Shown here: one piece after another, positions 30,610 to 41,877 of the stretch
How the letters are laid out: each line of letters begins with the position of its first letter
Numbering within the stretch: position 1 is the first letter of the stretch
Origin: Samsoniella hepiali
Taxonomy: Eukaryota; Ascomycota; Sordariomycetes; Hypocreales; Cordycipitaceae
NCBI GenBank assembly: GCA_001455915.2
Contig: LNDK02000024.1
Coordinates: 2,480,001-2,544,000 of the forward strand
Reading direction: 5' to 3'
DNA: 64,000 bases
Position numbers and translations under genes: made by a program
The notes under the pieces: model-generated
Told to the model about the DNA's origin: nothing
Database searches by the model: none
What the model saw: the letters and a program-made list of their open reading frames with translations, nothing else

Positions 30610-31445
30610 ATCGGAGGAATAATTTTTGCTGAAAAAGGGAAGTATAATGTGATGGCTGTAGATATCTGTGCGAGTGTGCTGAGAGCCCAAGCAAGCCATT
30701 GAGACACAGGCCGATGTGTGCTTTATATGTCCTCGAGGTATAAAGTTTCGAACATACGTCACCATAGCTTCCTACAAATACCGGCCTCAACAGTTATGCG
30801 CAACGTGCCCAGGCACTGTTTCCCAACACGGCTTCATCCCTGAGCTGAACATAGTGGACCTGTCACAGCCTTGTGAGCTGTGTGAGAATGGCGATGCACC
30901 GCTGCTCGGCGTCCAATTCTGTGTGCCGTAAATGTAGTGGATCGGGACATGACCTGGTACAAGAACGCTATTGGTAGATAAATCTCAGCCCGTTATTCAT
31001 CTAGAAACCGAGTTGCTTAGAGACGACGTTAATATCGGATCGGACAAAGCTCGATCAGTAAGTAGTCGTTGGGGTTGAACGTTCCACTGACAACGCCACC
31101 AAGTGCGAAAGACAATTGGATAGGACTGTGGAAAGGGAGTTACCCGACAGAAAAAAAAAACACCTCAATCGTGATGGAATAGTTGCCCGATTTATTTTAA
31201 GGAAGCGACTACTTAAATACTGAGCCCAACAATTCATAATTCCTCATCGTCAATTAGTTATGCAGCCGTTATGCGTTGACCCACTATTACATAAGGATCT
31301 CGGAGAGCTTCCCCAGGCGCCTCAACAGCCATCATCTGCCACCGCTCCGACCACGCTCAACAATACTCACAGTGTGCCGGGGCCGCGAAGCGAAAACAGA
31401 CAGAAGCAACCAAACCAAAGCCCGCACATAACCGCCGCCGCCTCC
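30610..31445. other. Divergent intergenic region SDR / MIM1
   Basis: About 840 nt between divergent genes. It contains a run of A at about 31151-31160. No supported gene. Confidence 0.4.
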
Positions 31446-31930
31446 ATGTCGCTCGACGACCAGCCCAACCCGCTCGCCGAGTCGGGCGTGACGATGCGCT
31501 CCGACAGCGAGCAGTACTCGCCCGGCGACGAGCTCTCCACCTCGCCCGCGTCGACGTCCAGCTCACCCGTCATCCTCTACACGCCCCCGACGGTGTGGTC
31601 GCTGCTGCGCGGCACGGCCATCAACATCCTGCTACCCTTTATCAACGGCATGATGCTCGGCTTCGGCGAGCTGTTTGCCCACGAGGCGGCGTTCCGACTA
31701 GGCTGGGGAGGCACCAAGGTGAGTTTGCGGGGCCGACGGCAACGGAACGAGATGCCGTTCGTGTGACTCGGCGACGATGATCGGATGGACAGGAAGTTGT
31801 ACTAACGCCTGCGAAATAGGTCTTTCCCCTCACGCGGAGAGGAGCACACACTATTGGTCCCGGCGTCGAGGCGCGCGAGAAGCGACATGTGCCCGGCGTC
31901 TCACTGTCGGATGTTTCGAGTTTGGAGTAA
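31446..31930 (+). CDS. MIM1: Mim1/Tom13, mitochondrial outer-membrane protein import factor
   Basis: Two exons (31446-31718, 31820-31930) give 127 aa. After a Ser/Thr/Pro-rich N-terminus, residues about 55-90 read TVWSLLRGTAINILLPFING followed by MMLGFGELFAHEAAFRLGWGG, the conserved single transmembrane helix and flanks of Tom13/Mim1. The second exon supplies the conserved VFPLTRRGAHTIGPGVE. Mim1 inserts alpha-helical proteins into the mitochondrial outer membrane and helps assemble the TOM complex. The start ATG 31446 (MSLDDQPN) gives the normal size; a longer frame from 31260 would add 62 residues without family support. It lies about 400 nt upstream of OXA1, same strand. Confidence 0.88.
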
Positions 31931-32332
31931 TATAGAGGATACCATGCAGGCTAGAAGTTTTTGTGATTTTACCAGCATTGTTTTTATACAAAAGAAAGCA
32001 CGCATCAAACGGGTGTCGGAAAAGGGTCAGGCGGCTCCTAGAAGGGATTCCACTCATACAGAGCAAAGTCTATACAGTTGCCTTTGCACCTGCACACAAC
32101 GATCCAAAAAAAATAAACAAAACATCATCACCAAATCGGCACATCTTCTCAGTGCGAAGTTTTACTAATTGATTCATCCATTGACACTGCTGTTGTCATT
32201 GTCCGGCTGCTTGGCAGGTGGCCCCGATATTTATCCGGCCCGGTTGTCGCTGCAAAAAAAAGTCGCCTGCACGCCAATGAGGACCCTGTCTGGTCCACGA
32301 ACCTCCCATCTCAACCTCATCACATTGGCGCC

Positions 32333-34092
32333 ATGATTCCCAGCAGAGGAATTGCCCGGTCCGTCCCTTCGGCAATCACCAGCGGCCTATCAGCAAGCCG
32401 ATTACATGTATGCCCTTCTTTCCCTCCCGCTCCGCTCCCATGCCTCTCCCTCCGGGTCTTGACTGTCGGCATCCCCCTAACACGAAACCTTTCTCCAGGG
32501 CCGCACATTTGCGACACGATCGATCCCGAGCCGTCCAAATGCCGCCATCGTCTCCGGCCAGGGCATGCGCGCCAGGCTATTCCCTACCGGTGCCAACGTA
32601 GCCGCCCCAATGGCTCTCGGCAGCGTCGCGGCTAGCCGCAACCTCTCCCTCTGGGGCTGGGGCAGCAGCAGCAGCAAGAGCAGCGAGCAGGCCGTGGAAG
32701 AGGCGACGCGGGCCGCCGCGGCCACGCAGCAGCAGCAGCAGCAGCACGCGGCCTCCAGCGCCACCGATGCTGTGACCGACAACATCTCCGCCACGCCTTC
32801 GCTGACAGAGCCGGCGGCGAATGCGCCCCTCGCGAACAGCGACCTGAGCGACTTTGGCGCTAGCAGCGGCAGCAGCGGTAGCAACCTGAGCGTCACGGAC
32901 ATTCTCGACCTGTCGTCCAACGAGGTGGGATACCTGCAGGCGCTGGGCCTCGACAACGGCTGGGGCCCGACGTCGGTGATGCAGTGGACGCTGGAGCACA
33001 TCCACGTCTGGACGGGGCTGGGCTGGGGCGCCAGCATCGTCGCGTCCGCGTTTGCGCTGCGCGCCGCCATGCTCGTGCCGCACGTCATGCAGCTGCGCAA
33101 CGGCGGCCGCGTGGCGCACATGCAGGCCGACCCGCGCGCCGTCGAGATGAACCGGCTCACCAAGGAGTCGCTCACCGCCGGCGCCGACGGCATGGAGAAG
33201 CGTCAACAGGCCAAGGTCATCGCCGACCTGCTTAAGAAGGAGTACGCCGTCAACAACTGGAACCTGCTCTGGGTCCTGGTCCAGTTCCCCTTTACCATTG
33301 GTCTCTTCAAGCTCGTCCGCCAGATGGGCAACATGCCCGTGCCCGGCATGGAGGAGTCGGGCTTCCTCTGGTTCGCCGACTTGACCGTCCGGGACCCGAC
33401 CTTTCTCCTGCCCGCCCTTGCGACGGGTGTCATGATTCTTTCGCTACAGGTACGCCCTTCTCTACTCTCTTTCGGCCACATTTGATATGCTTTATACTAA
33501 CCCATCTTCTTAGATTGGCCAAAAATACATGGCTGAAGCACAGAGGAAGATGATGAAGCCCATGGCCTTTGCCCTGGGTGGTATTGGTTTCCTCTTTACC
33601 AGTTTCCTCACGGCCGGCGTCAACGTCATGGGTCTCGCCTTTGCCAGCGCCACCCTGCTCACCTCGCTCGTTCTCGAGCTGCCCGTTCTGCGCCGCAACC
33701 TCGGCCTCCTGATGGGCCCTCCCCCGTCCCCCGCCTCGGCAGCCAAGGCGGCCGCCCCCAACAACTCGGCGGCTGCTGCCTCCATCCCCGCCCACATCCC
33801 CAAGGGCATCCGGTACGAGGCACCCCGCAGCGCCGCGTCCGCCGCAGCTGCCCGCACCACGACCGCCCAAGAGGTCACCAAGCCCCTGAGCTTCACGGAG
33901 CGCGTCAACAGCAGCTTCAACGACGCCAAGCAGGGCATGTCGCAGCAGCTCGGCAGCTTCGGCGGCCGCTTCGCCGCGTCCGAGGCCGAAAAGGCGGAGC
34001 GCAACCGCGCCGAGCTCATGAAGAAGCTCGAGGACAAGCGCCAGCAGCAGGAGCGCGACGAGTTTAGCAGAAAATACAAGGGCAAGAAGTAA
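32333..34092 (+). CDS. OXA1: Oxa1, mitochondrial inner-membrane protein insertase (YidC/Oxa1/Alb3 family)
   Basis: Three exons (32333-32407, 32499-33449, 33514-34092) give 534 aa. The N-terminus is a presequence (MIPSRGIARSVPSAIT, then GRTFATRSIP). A low-complexity region (poly-Gln near 102, Ala/Ser-rich) is followed by the insertase core with five hydrophobic segments: about 196-218, NLLWVLVQFPFTIGLFKLV, FLLPALATGVMILSLQ, KPMAFALGGIGFLFTSFLTA and MGLAFASATLLTSLVLEL. The C-terminus is a basic, coiled-coil-like matrix tail (KAERNRAELMKKLEDKRQQQ) as needed for ribosome contact. Oxa1 inserts mtDNA-encoded and some imported proteins. The exon-1 junction is phase 0 after codon 25. Confidence 0.93.
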
Positions 34093-34681
34093 AAGCGGCC
34101 TGTGTTGTTTTCAGTGTATTTTACGGCTCCTCCTTTCGCGTTTCGAAATTGTTGAAACGTTGTGTAAATAGATATTTCAAGAGGAGGGTACGGTGGTGGT
34201 GGGATATAGTGGGCAAAAACATTTACGTGTTTGTATACTAGCATAGACAAAACGGACGAGAAGGTTGCAGCAGACGGGTGTGGAAGCCCAACGATTTTTG
34301 ATCATGTACAATTAATATTGCAAAATATAGCCATCTCACTATACAACTTTGAACATTCTAAAAATGCATAAACGCGCGATTTTGATTAAGCTGGAAAACG
34401 TTATGTATACTCTGCTGGCCCCGTGTCTATATATAGCACTGCCTACATTCAGAAATGTCCAACGAGGGAAAGCAGACGAGGGGAACGAGAAAATGAACGA
34501 AAAAAGACGACAAGGCAAGTGCAGGAAATATCGGTAGAAATATCGAGAATAAAACATTACGCTAACGATGGTGGCTAAAGTTGTATTTCATTTCGTTCAT
34601 TTGGAGTACATGAGGCGACAGGGCAAAATAAAAAGACAGACTGGCTTTCAGCACGGTACTGCACTGATAAGCGCGCCTGGC

Positions 34682-36407
34682 TTAAAACACGGTGCCGTCG
34701 CTGTCAATGAGGATGGGCGGCTCCTTTGTGTTTGGCCGGTTGATTTCGGCGATTTCGCGGCCACCCTAGTCAATGTTAGCACAGGCCGCGTTTGTATAAA
34801 TTTGGGGCTAGTCGGGTTTGCACATACCTTCCAGCTACCAGCTTCCAACAGCTGGGCCAGTGTCATCTCGTTACCTGCTAGCTCCTTCTTCATATACTTG
34901 TTGACCTCGGCGGTTAAATGGTCGAGCAGGCCAACGGTTGCCGCGCGCCACTCGACAATGACATCATCGCTGGGCTCAAACATGGGCGCGACCTCGACAC
35001 CCTTGACGCCGGTGCGGCGGCAGTAGTCAGAGTAATTCTCCAAGCCACGCTCCGCATCGTCCTTTTTCAAATTCAAGACGCCGATATCCACAAACAGGCC
35101 GCCGTTGCGGTATTCGGGCAGACCAGTCAAGAGCTCGGTTCCGGCAAAATGCATGTTGAGCAGCGACTGCATGGGTTGCATCAACGAGTATGTCAGCCAT
35201 TGGGTGAGCTTGTGGAACGGTACAATGGATTCCCAGGCGTCGGCTCCCTGGGGCATGCTGGTGCAGGGCCAGGCATCGCCCAGGGAGACGCCGTCGATGG
35301 ACGTGCGTGACTGAGGCCAGATGACGGCGAGGCCGGACATGAGCACGTTCCATAAAACGGGTAGCGGCACGATGAGTATCGACGATGCCTGAGTAGAAGG
35401 ATGCGAGAGCAGGTGATCAATCATATTTCCGGGACGGCCCGTTTCGCCGAAAAACTCGGTCTTGCTCTTGAGGGCACCAGACAGCTTGAGCAGCAGGTCC
35501 GTACGGCCGTCCAAGCCGGCAAGCTCATTTCCGGGTTTGGACTGCAAGCCGGCAGCCAATTGGGCGACTGTCATGTTGGCGAGCCCTCGGAAATCGACTT
35601 GGTATTTATTTTCGGGATTGCCGGAGAAGAGGCCCTGGATTGTGTTAGTGTGGCGATTGCCTGCGGGGTAAGGTGCACTTACAGCTTTGAACATCTCCAA
35701 GCTCGCAATGGCCAGGCCTTCGGATCTTCTATAAATCTTTCCATTCTCAGTGCTCTTGTAGCTCCACGAGGTGCCAGCACCAGCATCAAGCAGGACGCTG
35801 ACGAGAAACAGATCAATGAGGCGACGGCAACGTTCTGTGTTATCCACAGTGGTGGGCCAAGTGGATAACAGGTCTGCGATGCGGTCACGGCCGCCGACGC
35901 AAAAGTGCTGGTAGCGACCGTGACCGGGGATCGAATTGAACGGCGCATCGTAGTCTCGCTGTCAAGTTATCATTAGTGTCGAAAGAAGAAAGTTTCAAGT
36001 TGCGCAAAGCTGGAGGGCTCTACAGCAGGCGGGGTAGGCATGCATACCTTGATTAAGCCAGAGACAAAAGTGACGACGTCGGAAAACTTTGTCATGTCAA
36101 CATCAAAATGCTGTAGTCGATTGGCCATTAGCTTGTCAAAGACGAGCTTGGTGCGTTCGCGAACAGCGCCGAGGCTGCGAAGGTAGCCGGCGGGGTCAAG
36201 CTGGGGGTCCGGGGGACGAGGAAGATCCATCTTGGGCAGCTTCACAGGCGACATCGGCGAGAGAGGGCTTCCTGGCGTGATGCTTCCTGCAGAGACTCTG
36301 TTGACGACAGAGCGCGATGTGGACGAGGTGAAGCTGTTGGTGGACTGTGAGGTGGGCAGGGAAGCGTCCCCGCGACGACTCTTATCCTTGCGGGAGAAGA
36401 GACCCAT
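34682..36407 (-). CDS. URC4: Urc4/Urg3-type protein of uracil catabolism (DUF1688)
   Basis: Four exons (36407-36048, 35958-35683, 35634-34828, 34765-34682) give 508 aa, with phase-0 junctions throughout. After a basic N-terminus (MGLFSRKDKSRRG) the DUF1688 hallmarks appear: DPAGYLRSLGAVRERTKLVFD, the GRYQHF..GGRDRI stretch, LLDAGAGTSWSYKSTENGKIY, YRRSEGLAIASLEMF and the C-terminal EINRPNTKEPPILIDSDGTVF. Members are required for uracil breakdown in fungi and carry no classical catalytic motif; biochemical role is unsettled. Some orthologues start at the YLRSLGAVRE region; the N-terminal 60 residues here are Ser/Pro-rich and may be regulatory. The other URC genes are not in this window. Confidence 0.88.
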
Positions 36408-38580
36408 GACGGCGAGAGCTGCAGCAGCGCGGCTGGGGGGCGGTCTCGGGCTCTCGGTAGCGTCGACTCGATTGGATTAGTGCAGCTGAGTATTGCTTTG
36501 CGGTGGTGCAGCCCAGCCCTTTGCTCTGCTCGTATCGGCGGTCGATTGGCTGGCTGCGTCAAGGCCCGTTGTACTGCAGGTGCTGATTCGCTGTGCTGCT
36601 GATCTTGTGACTCGGAGATGGCCGCCCGGGTTTGAATCGCCGTGTTGTTCCCCTCAATGCAATGTATTATGATGACATTCGTCGCAAGGTTTCGGCGGTT
36701 CGCAGTGGCGGGGGAGGATTCAGGGGAACTTTTGAGCGACGCTGCAGGTAGACAATTTTGGGTGCGGGGGAACAGCGTTGGCGCTTGGAGGCGGGCAGGA
36801 GCAGTCTTGTTGGTGGTGTTGAGGGGCAGACGCGAGGAGGTTCCGTCGTTTGGTAGGCAAGGTAGGTAGCTGCCACACTTGCCGGTAACAATCACACCAC
36901 AATAACGACAGCAGTGAGATCGGTGCAAGAGGAAAAACCACAATCGCGATTATTGTGCGGCAACGAAGAGAGAGAAAGAAAAAGAACTCGGCTAGCTACT
37001 CTCCCGGGGTCCAACACCAGGTCTTTTGCACGCGAGGATTTGCCCACACCATCTTTCTAGACCTGGCCCAGCGCCGTTTCTTCTTTCCCGGGCCCCCCTC
37101 TTTGTGCAGGGACCAAGAGACAGGGATGGCCTTCTAGCGCTCCGCATTCTCCTCTCGAATATGAGATGGGCTGAAGTCGGGTTCCAAAGGCGAGCTAGCT
37201 GCGTCGCCGCTCTTGCCCACCTGCTGTGCTGTGGCCCGCCAACTAGGTTTGTGGCTGGCTGTCTGCCTGCCTCGAAACGCCCGTCAAAGCTACCGGGAGC
37301 TGCAGCCCGGCCATCAAAACGGCCGTGGCATGACTCGGATGTTGCCTTTGCGTTCGGCACGCACAGCACGGCCAAGTACTGGTCGCATCTGCCGCAGCGT
37401 GTGGCAGAGACACAGAGACACAGAGACAGCGCCATTCCTTCTGCAGCCACAGCCATCACCACAAGGTGGCCACTGCGCAGCTAGTTTGCTGCAACCTAGT
37501 CGAACTGGAGGGGCTCCCCTCTCCAGGTGTGCCCGACTGCCGTCCAGTTGTATTGTTTGACAGGGAATAAACGGCATCCGTTGACGTCTGAACTTGATTA
37601 CTCCTGCTCCTGCAATAACTTACCGAATATTCCAGAGACCATGCAAGAGGTGCCTGGCCCCGTGGCCCCCGGCTTGGCAAGCCCGCAAGCAATAAACAAC
37701 AACGGGAGCCAGCGACCACGCGGAACCGCAAGGGATGCAAACCCCTGATCGACCTGCTATCCCGATTCGCAGCCAGTAAAACCACACCAAGACAACGTGG
37801 GTGCGGTGGGGTCAAGACTGGACAGAGCAATCAGAAAAACTCAGCTGCGACTTGTCCAGCCTAAGAAACGCTAAAATGGGCGGTCCGTGGAGTTGGTACC
37901 AGGTAAAAGCGGCACGCGCCCTCCAAGGCCACGGTCCTTTTAGTTGGAAGCGCCAAGCCGAACGACAGAGACTTTGCTCGACTTGTTGGACAATAAGTGC
38001 GCTGTATTGTGGCCCAAGGTCAGTGTTTAGCTTTTGCACGGTCAACAAGACATTCTGACAGGACGAGTCAGACAAAGGAGCACGGCGCCCGAGTTCCAGA
38101 CGAGAAGGAAATGCCTCCTCTTGTCACCGAGGGCTAAGCGAAACCGCGCCGCCGGCGATTGATAAGGGGCTGACCAACTTTTAATAACATCTTATTAGTT
38201 GGATGGCGGTCAACAAATCCGCCAACCCGCCTCGACGGCACACAGCCCTTGCTCCCCGGCGCGTTTCGCCCGCCAACCTCGAACCCCGTGAGGACCCAAA
38301 TATCCCATACCCTGGCACCATGAGGATTTAGCGCTCTATTGTCCGATGGAGGCAGCAGGGTCACCGTTGGGCGCGAAATTAGATTTGTCTCAAGATGCAG
38401 GTTTCGTTTCTTCTGGAAGCTAACCGCAGAAGCAATGCAACAACTCCGGTCAATGAACTAAATACTAATGAAAGGCCCCTGCTCAGCCGACTGCCAGCAC
38501 ACCAGCACACCGAGTTCCCTGCCGCCATGCCGCCTCCCTTGCAGACGGCGCCCACATACTCCTGACATTAGTGTGATATA
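36408..38580. other. Gene-poor region upstream of URC4
   Basis: About 2.2 kb. Frames such as 37026-37484 overlap antisense frames of equal length and show no protein features, so I do not call a gene. It holds the URC4 promoter (minus strand). Confidence 0.4.
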
Positions 38581-38585
38581 ATGGC

Positions 38586-38586
<1 letters not shown>

Positions 38587-38616
<30 letters not shown>
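38587..38616 (+). repeat. Poly-A homopolymer (30 nt)
   Basis: An uninterrupted run of 30 A residues, the longest homopolymer in the window. It could be a slippage site, the tail of a decayed retro-copy, or an assembly length uncertainty; the flanks do not show a retro-copied gene. Confidence 0.9.
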
Positions 38617-38617
<1 letters not shown>

Positions 38618-38669
38618 AGAAATCCGTCGCATGCCTACAGAGAGGTCGGAGAGACGGTCAAGAAGAGAT

Positions 38670-38729
38670 GGGGAGTAAGAATGGAGAGTAAGAATGGAGA
38701 GTAAGAATGGGGAGTAAGAATGGGGAGTG
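38670..38729 (+). repeat. 13-bp minisatellite, about 4.6 copies
   Basis: Four complete units of ggrgagtaagaat (38670-38682, 38683-38695, 38696-38708, 38709-38721) plus a partial copy. Units differ at one position (G/A). It lies about 50 nt after the poly-A run. Confidence 0.85.
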
Positions 38730-39319
38730 CCGTGCCCCTGGCCGAGACCTGCAGCGGCAATCGAGGCGATGGGTACTCAGAGAATTGGGGTGTGCATCAT
38801 GTCTCTCGCTTGCGTCTGTAATATGTGACGTGCATTTGACAAAAATGAGTGACTAGAAACAAGAAAAAACCCGTTCCATGTCTTATTAGCTCTCCGGTAT
38901 TATTGTCATTCCCCTGGTTTTGCGGGCTCGCTCGGCATGGCAAGCCACAAAGGGCAGGAAAACCGTTTCAAAATCTCCACACACACGCACAGCATGCATG
39001 AGAAGTTGTACGATACCAAAGTTTAATAAACAAGCAAGAAAACTTGTTTTTATTAACAAGACGGACGGCAGGATAACAATACGTGACTGTGGTATATTAT
39101 GTACATATTTTATATTGTCTTCTAAAAGTAAACAAAGTCCACATCGCTGTATATAGAATGCTAGAAATCGTGTTCCCATGTCCATCTATCTGTACCCGGA
39201 CAATCATACTAGAAATGCAAAGAAAAGACTGCCAATCCAGTTTTCTGTTACTTTTGTAACTGTTCTCGGTCTCCCTGTAAAAATGTGAGGAGGGACTCCG
39301 GGACCCATCAGCCCCCTTT
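38730..39319. other. 3' side of the OPT transporter gene
   Basis: No supported gene. AT-rich sequence just beyond the OPT stop (39030-39190) is probably its 3' untranslated region. Confidence 0.4.
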
Positions 39320-41877
39320 CTACGTCCACGTTGCCGGCCCCAGAGGCGTCTGACCCTTTTGAAAGACCTTTGTCGTGGCATTGTGCCACCCGTCGAGATT
39401 GGTGTACGGCACCGTGTTGCCCCACCAATCTGGAAAGTTGGCGTTGCCCAGGCCGAGCGCGAGCGCAATGACGACACTGGCAAGGGCGTTGCCAATGTCG
39501 AGCGCGCCCGAGAGCGTGTAGTTGTACTGCTGCCACCAGCCAAAGTAGCGGCGGCGCAGGTACCAGTTGAAGACGAGGCCGATCGTGACAAACTGCCACA
39601 GGTAGTAGAGCGTCGCGGGCGGGATCTGGCCGGCCGCGCCAAAGATGACGGGCGCCAGCATGTAGCGGAAGATGCTCTTGGGGTAGCGGCGTGTGATGAA
39701 GTACTGGATGACGGGGAGGGCCGCGCCAATGAGCCAGAACCAGTTGAGCCACGCAAAGAGCTGGCCGGCGCCAAACATCTTGGCGGGGCCAATGACACCC
39801 CAGATGACGCTGGCGTTGTAAAAGGTACGCGCCGCCGGGCAGATGAGACCCTGGGCCTGATCCTCGGTGCAGATGCCTTTAATGTTGCCGAGTAGGAAGT
39901 TGTAGGTCGCCACCTGGACAAGGGACAGCCAAATGACAGCAAAAGCCTGGGCGGCAAACATGGAGCGAGGAGGAATCTTCATGTAGTGGCCAATCTTCAT
40001 GTCAGAAATGTAGTTGAGGCCGTAAAAGATAATCATGTAACCCCAGCACTTAAACATCATCATGGCAATGGGGCGTCCCGGCAGCATAAAGCCGACGACC
40101 AGCTCGGTGATGACGTTGAGGCCAGTCTGTTGGTTGGTGATGGCCTGGACAGTGCCGACTGGGATGAAGAAGACCGCACCGAGAGCAATGCAAATGATGA
40201 ATGCCCACCAGGGCAAGTGGGTGGGCCAGACTTGGGAAGCAATCATGCCGAAAGCAAAGCTCAGAGCGAAAATGGCGAGGAACCACCATTCGGGAGCCTC
40301 CTTGTACTTGCGCATCAGCTTCAGGTGAACATCAGGTTCCTCGGAGCGCATGTTGCGGCTGCGGCGCCAAATGTCGGGGCCGTAGAAGATGGCGACATGG
40401 ACGAGGGTCGAGATGAGGGCGGCAAAGGACATGCCGTAGGACAGCGTAAACGTGGGAGATATCAGAATAGGCGAGTACGCCTTGTAAGCAGTCTCGTTCA
40501 TGGTGAACTCGGGGGTGAGGATACGAGTCGTGTTGTACTTTTTCGCAAAGCGGTCAAAGTTTGTGTTGGCGCTGATGGGCAGGTATCGATAAAACTCTGG
40601 GCCAGCCCACGAGAGGCCGCAGGCAGCAATTGTCACAAGGACCAGGCCGACGGCAACGTTGACGAGGGCAAAGGCGGGTGCCTGCAGGGGACTGCCAAGG
40701 AAGGCGCTGACGATGCTCCAGTCAAAGGAAATGGGGATCAGGCCGAGTCCAGACTGAGCACCGAGGACCTGGTTCACAATAACATTGTTGGGCGCAATCC
40801 AGCAAGCAAAGTTGAAGAACTGGAAGATTTGCGCAAAAACTTGGGGAACCCACTCCCAGAAAAAGGTGCTGCAAGAGACAATGAGGAAGAAGGCGTAGCG
40901 ACCAATCTTCCAGCCGTTGGTGGCGGCAGGGTCTGCGGACTGATGGTTGTGCAGCGCGTACATGACGGCGCAAGTGACGAGAGTCGCGGGCCACACCATC
41001 GAGGAGGGGTAGATGAGGAAGCGTCTGGCGATACCGGCGATACCAAAGCCCATGGCCTGGGTCGAGAGGACGAGCAGAATCTGGAAACCCCATCTAAGAG
41101 CGAGTCAGAAGGGTAGTTTGGATCTAGATTTGGGGTCTGCTTACTTGAAATGTTGGTCGTAGAATACCTCCTGAGCAAGAAGAATATCAAAAGCATAGCT
41201 AATGGCAGAACCGGCGGCCGTCATCATGGTGATGATGGTGTGCTCCTTGACATTGAAAGGACCTGGGTTTAGCTCAAAGTTGCGCCCACAGAGACGGAAG
41301 CTCTTTTCGGGCATAAATCGGGCCCAGAAGCAGCCAATACTAGGCAAATGTCAGCGTTGTTGATTCCGCAAACTGGTTTGGCCATTTTTTAGGGCGCGCG
41401 ACTCGGGCGACATACGGGTAAGCGACCAACTGGACAACGGTAGAGCTAATGGAGATGGGTGTACGGCGCAATGCGAGAAGGACATTGCAGGCCGAGACAA
41501 TGGTGCAAAGAACACCACCAATTACCCATGCACGGATCGTGTCGACGGGCATGTCCTCGTCGGTAGGCGGTACCTGGATCAAGGCTTGTTAGCGTCGATG
41601 GATGCGCGACAAGGCTCGGGGTGGAGGCGCGGCGGCAGGGCAAACGTACAGCGGCGCGGACTTCGGGATAGGGCGAGTCATCCTGAATCAGGTTGTTGTC
41701 GAGATCGCGCAGCTTTTCGGCATTGCCCGAGTCGAGAGCAGAGTCGACGGCGCGCAGCTTGTCCTCGTCGAGAAAAGGGTCGTACCTGTGCTGGTCGCGA
41801 AAGGCCTTGAGCTCGCCCTCATGGTCGCCAGACTGGTTCGTCTTTTGACGGGAGAGAATCTTTTTGAGCCCGTTCAT
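39320..41877 (-). CDS. OPT-family oligopeptide transporter
   Basis: Four exons (41877-41650, 41573-41416, 41339-41145, 41093-39320) give 784 aa, typical of this family. The cytosolic N-terminus ends in IQDDSPYPEVRA then VPPTDEDMPVDTIRAW, the standard entry to OPT membrane domains. Many hydrophobic segments follow, including NPGPFNVKEHTIITMMTAAG (the OPT signature NPGPFN.KEH), WWAFIICIALGAVFFIPVGT, GYMIIFYGLNYISDMKIGHYMKIPP and a C-terminal TFPDWWGN-like end. OPT proteins import tetra- to hexapeptides, glutathione or siderophore-type metal complexes with protons at the plasma membrane. The substrate cannot be told from sequence. All junctions restore the frame. Confidence 0.93.

Noticed and set aside
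37026..37484. A 152-codon frame upstream of URC4
   Set aside because: A same-length antisense frame covers it and neither has coding features.
39986..41116. A 376-codon plus-strand frame
   Set aside because: It is antisense to the OPT transporter; the OPT frame carries the NPGPFN signature and membrane segments.
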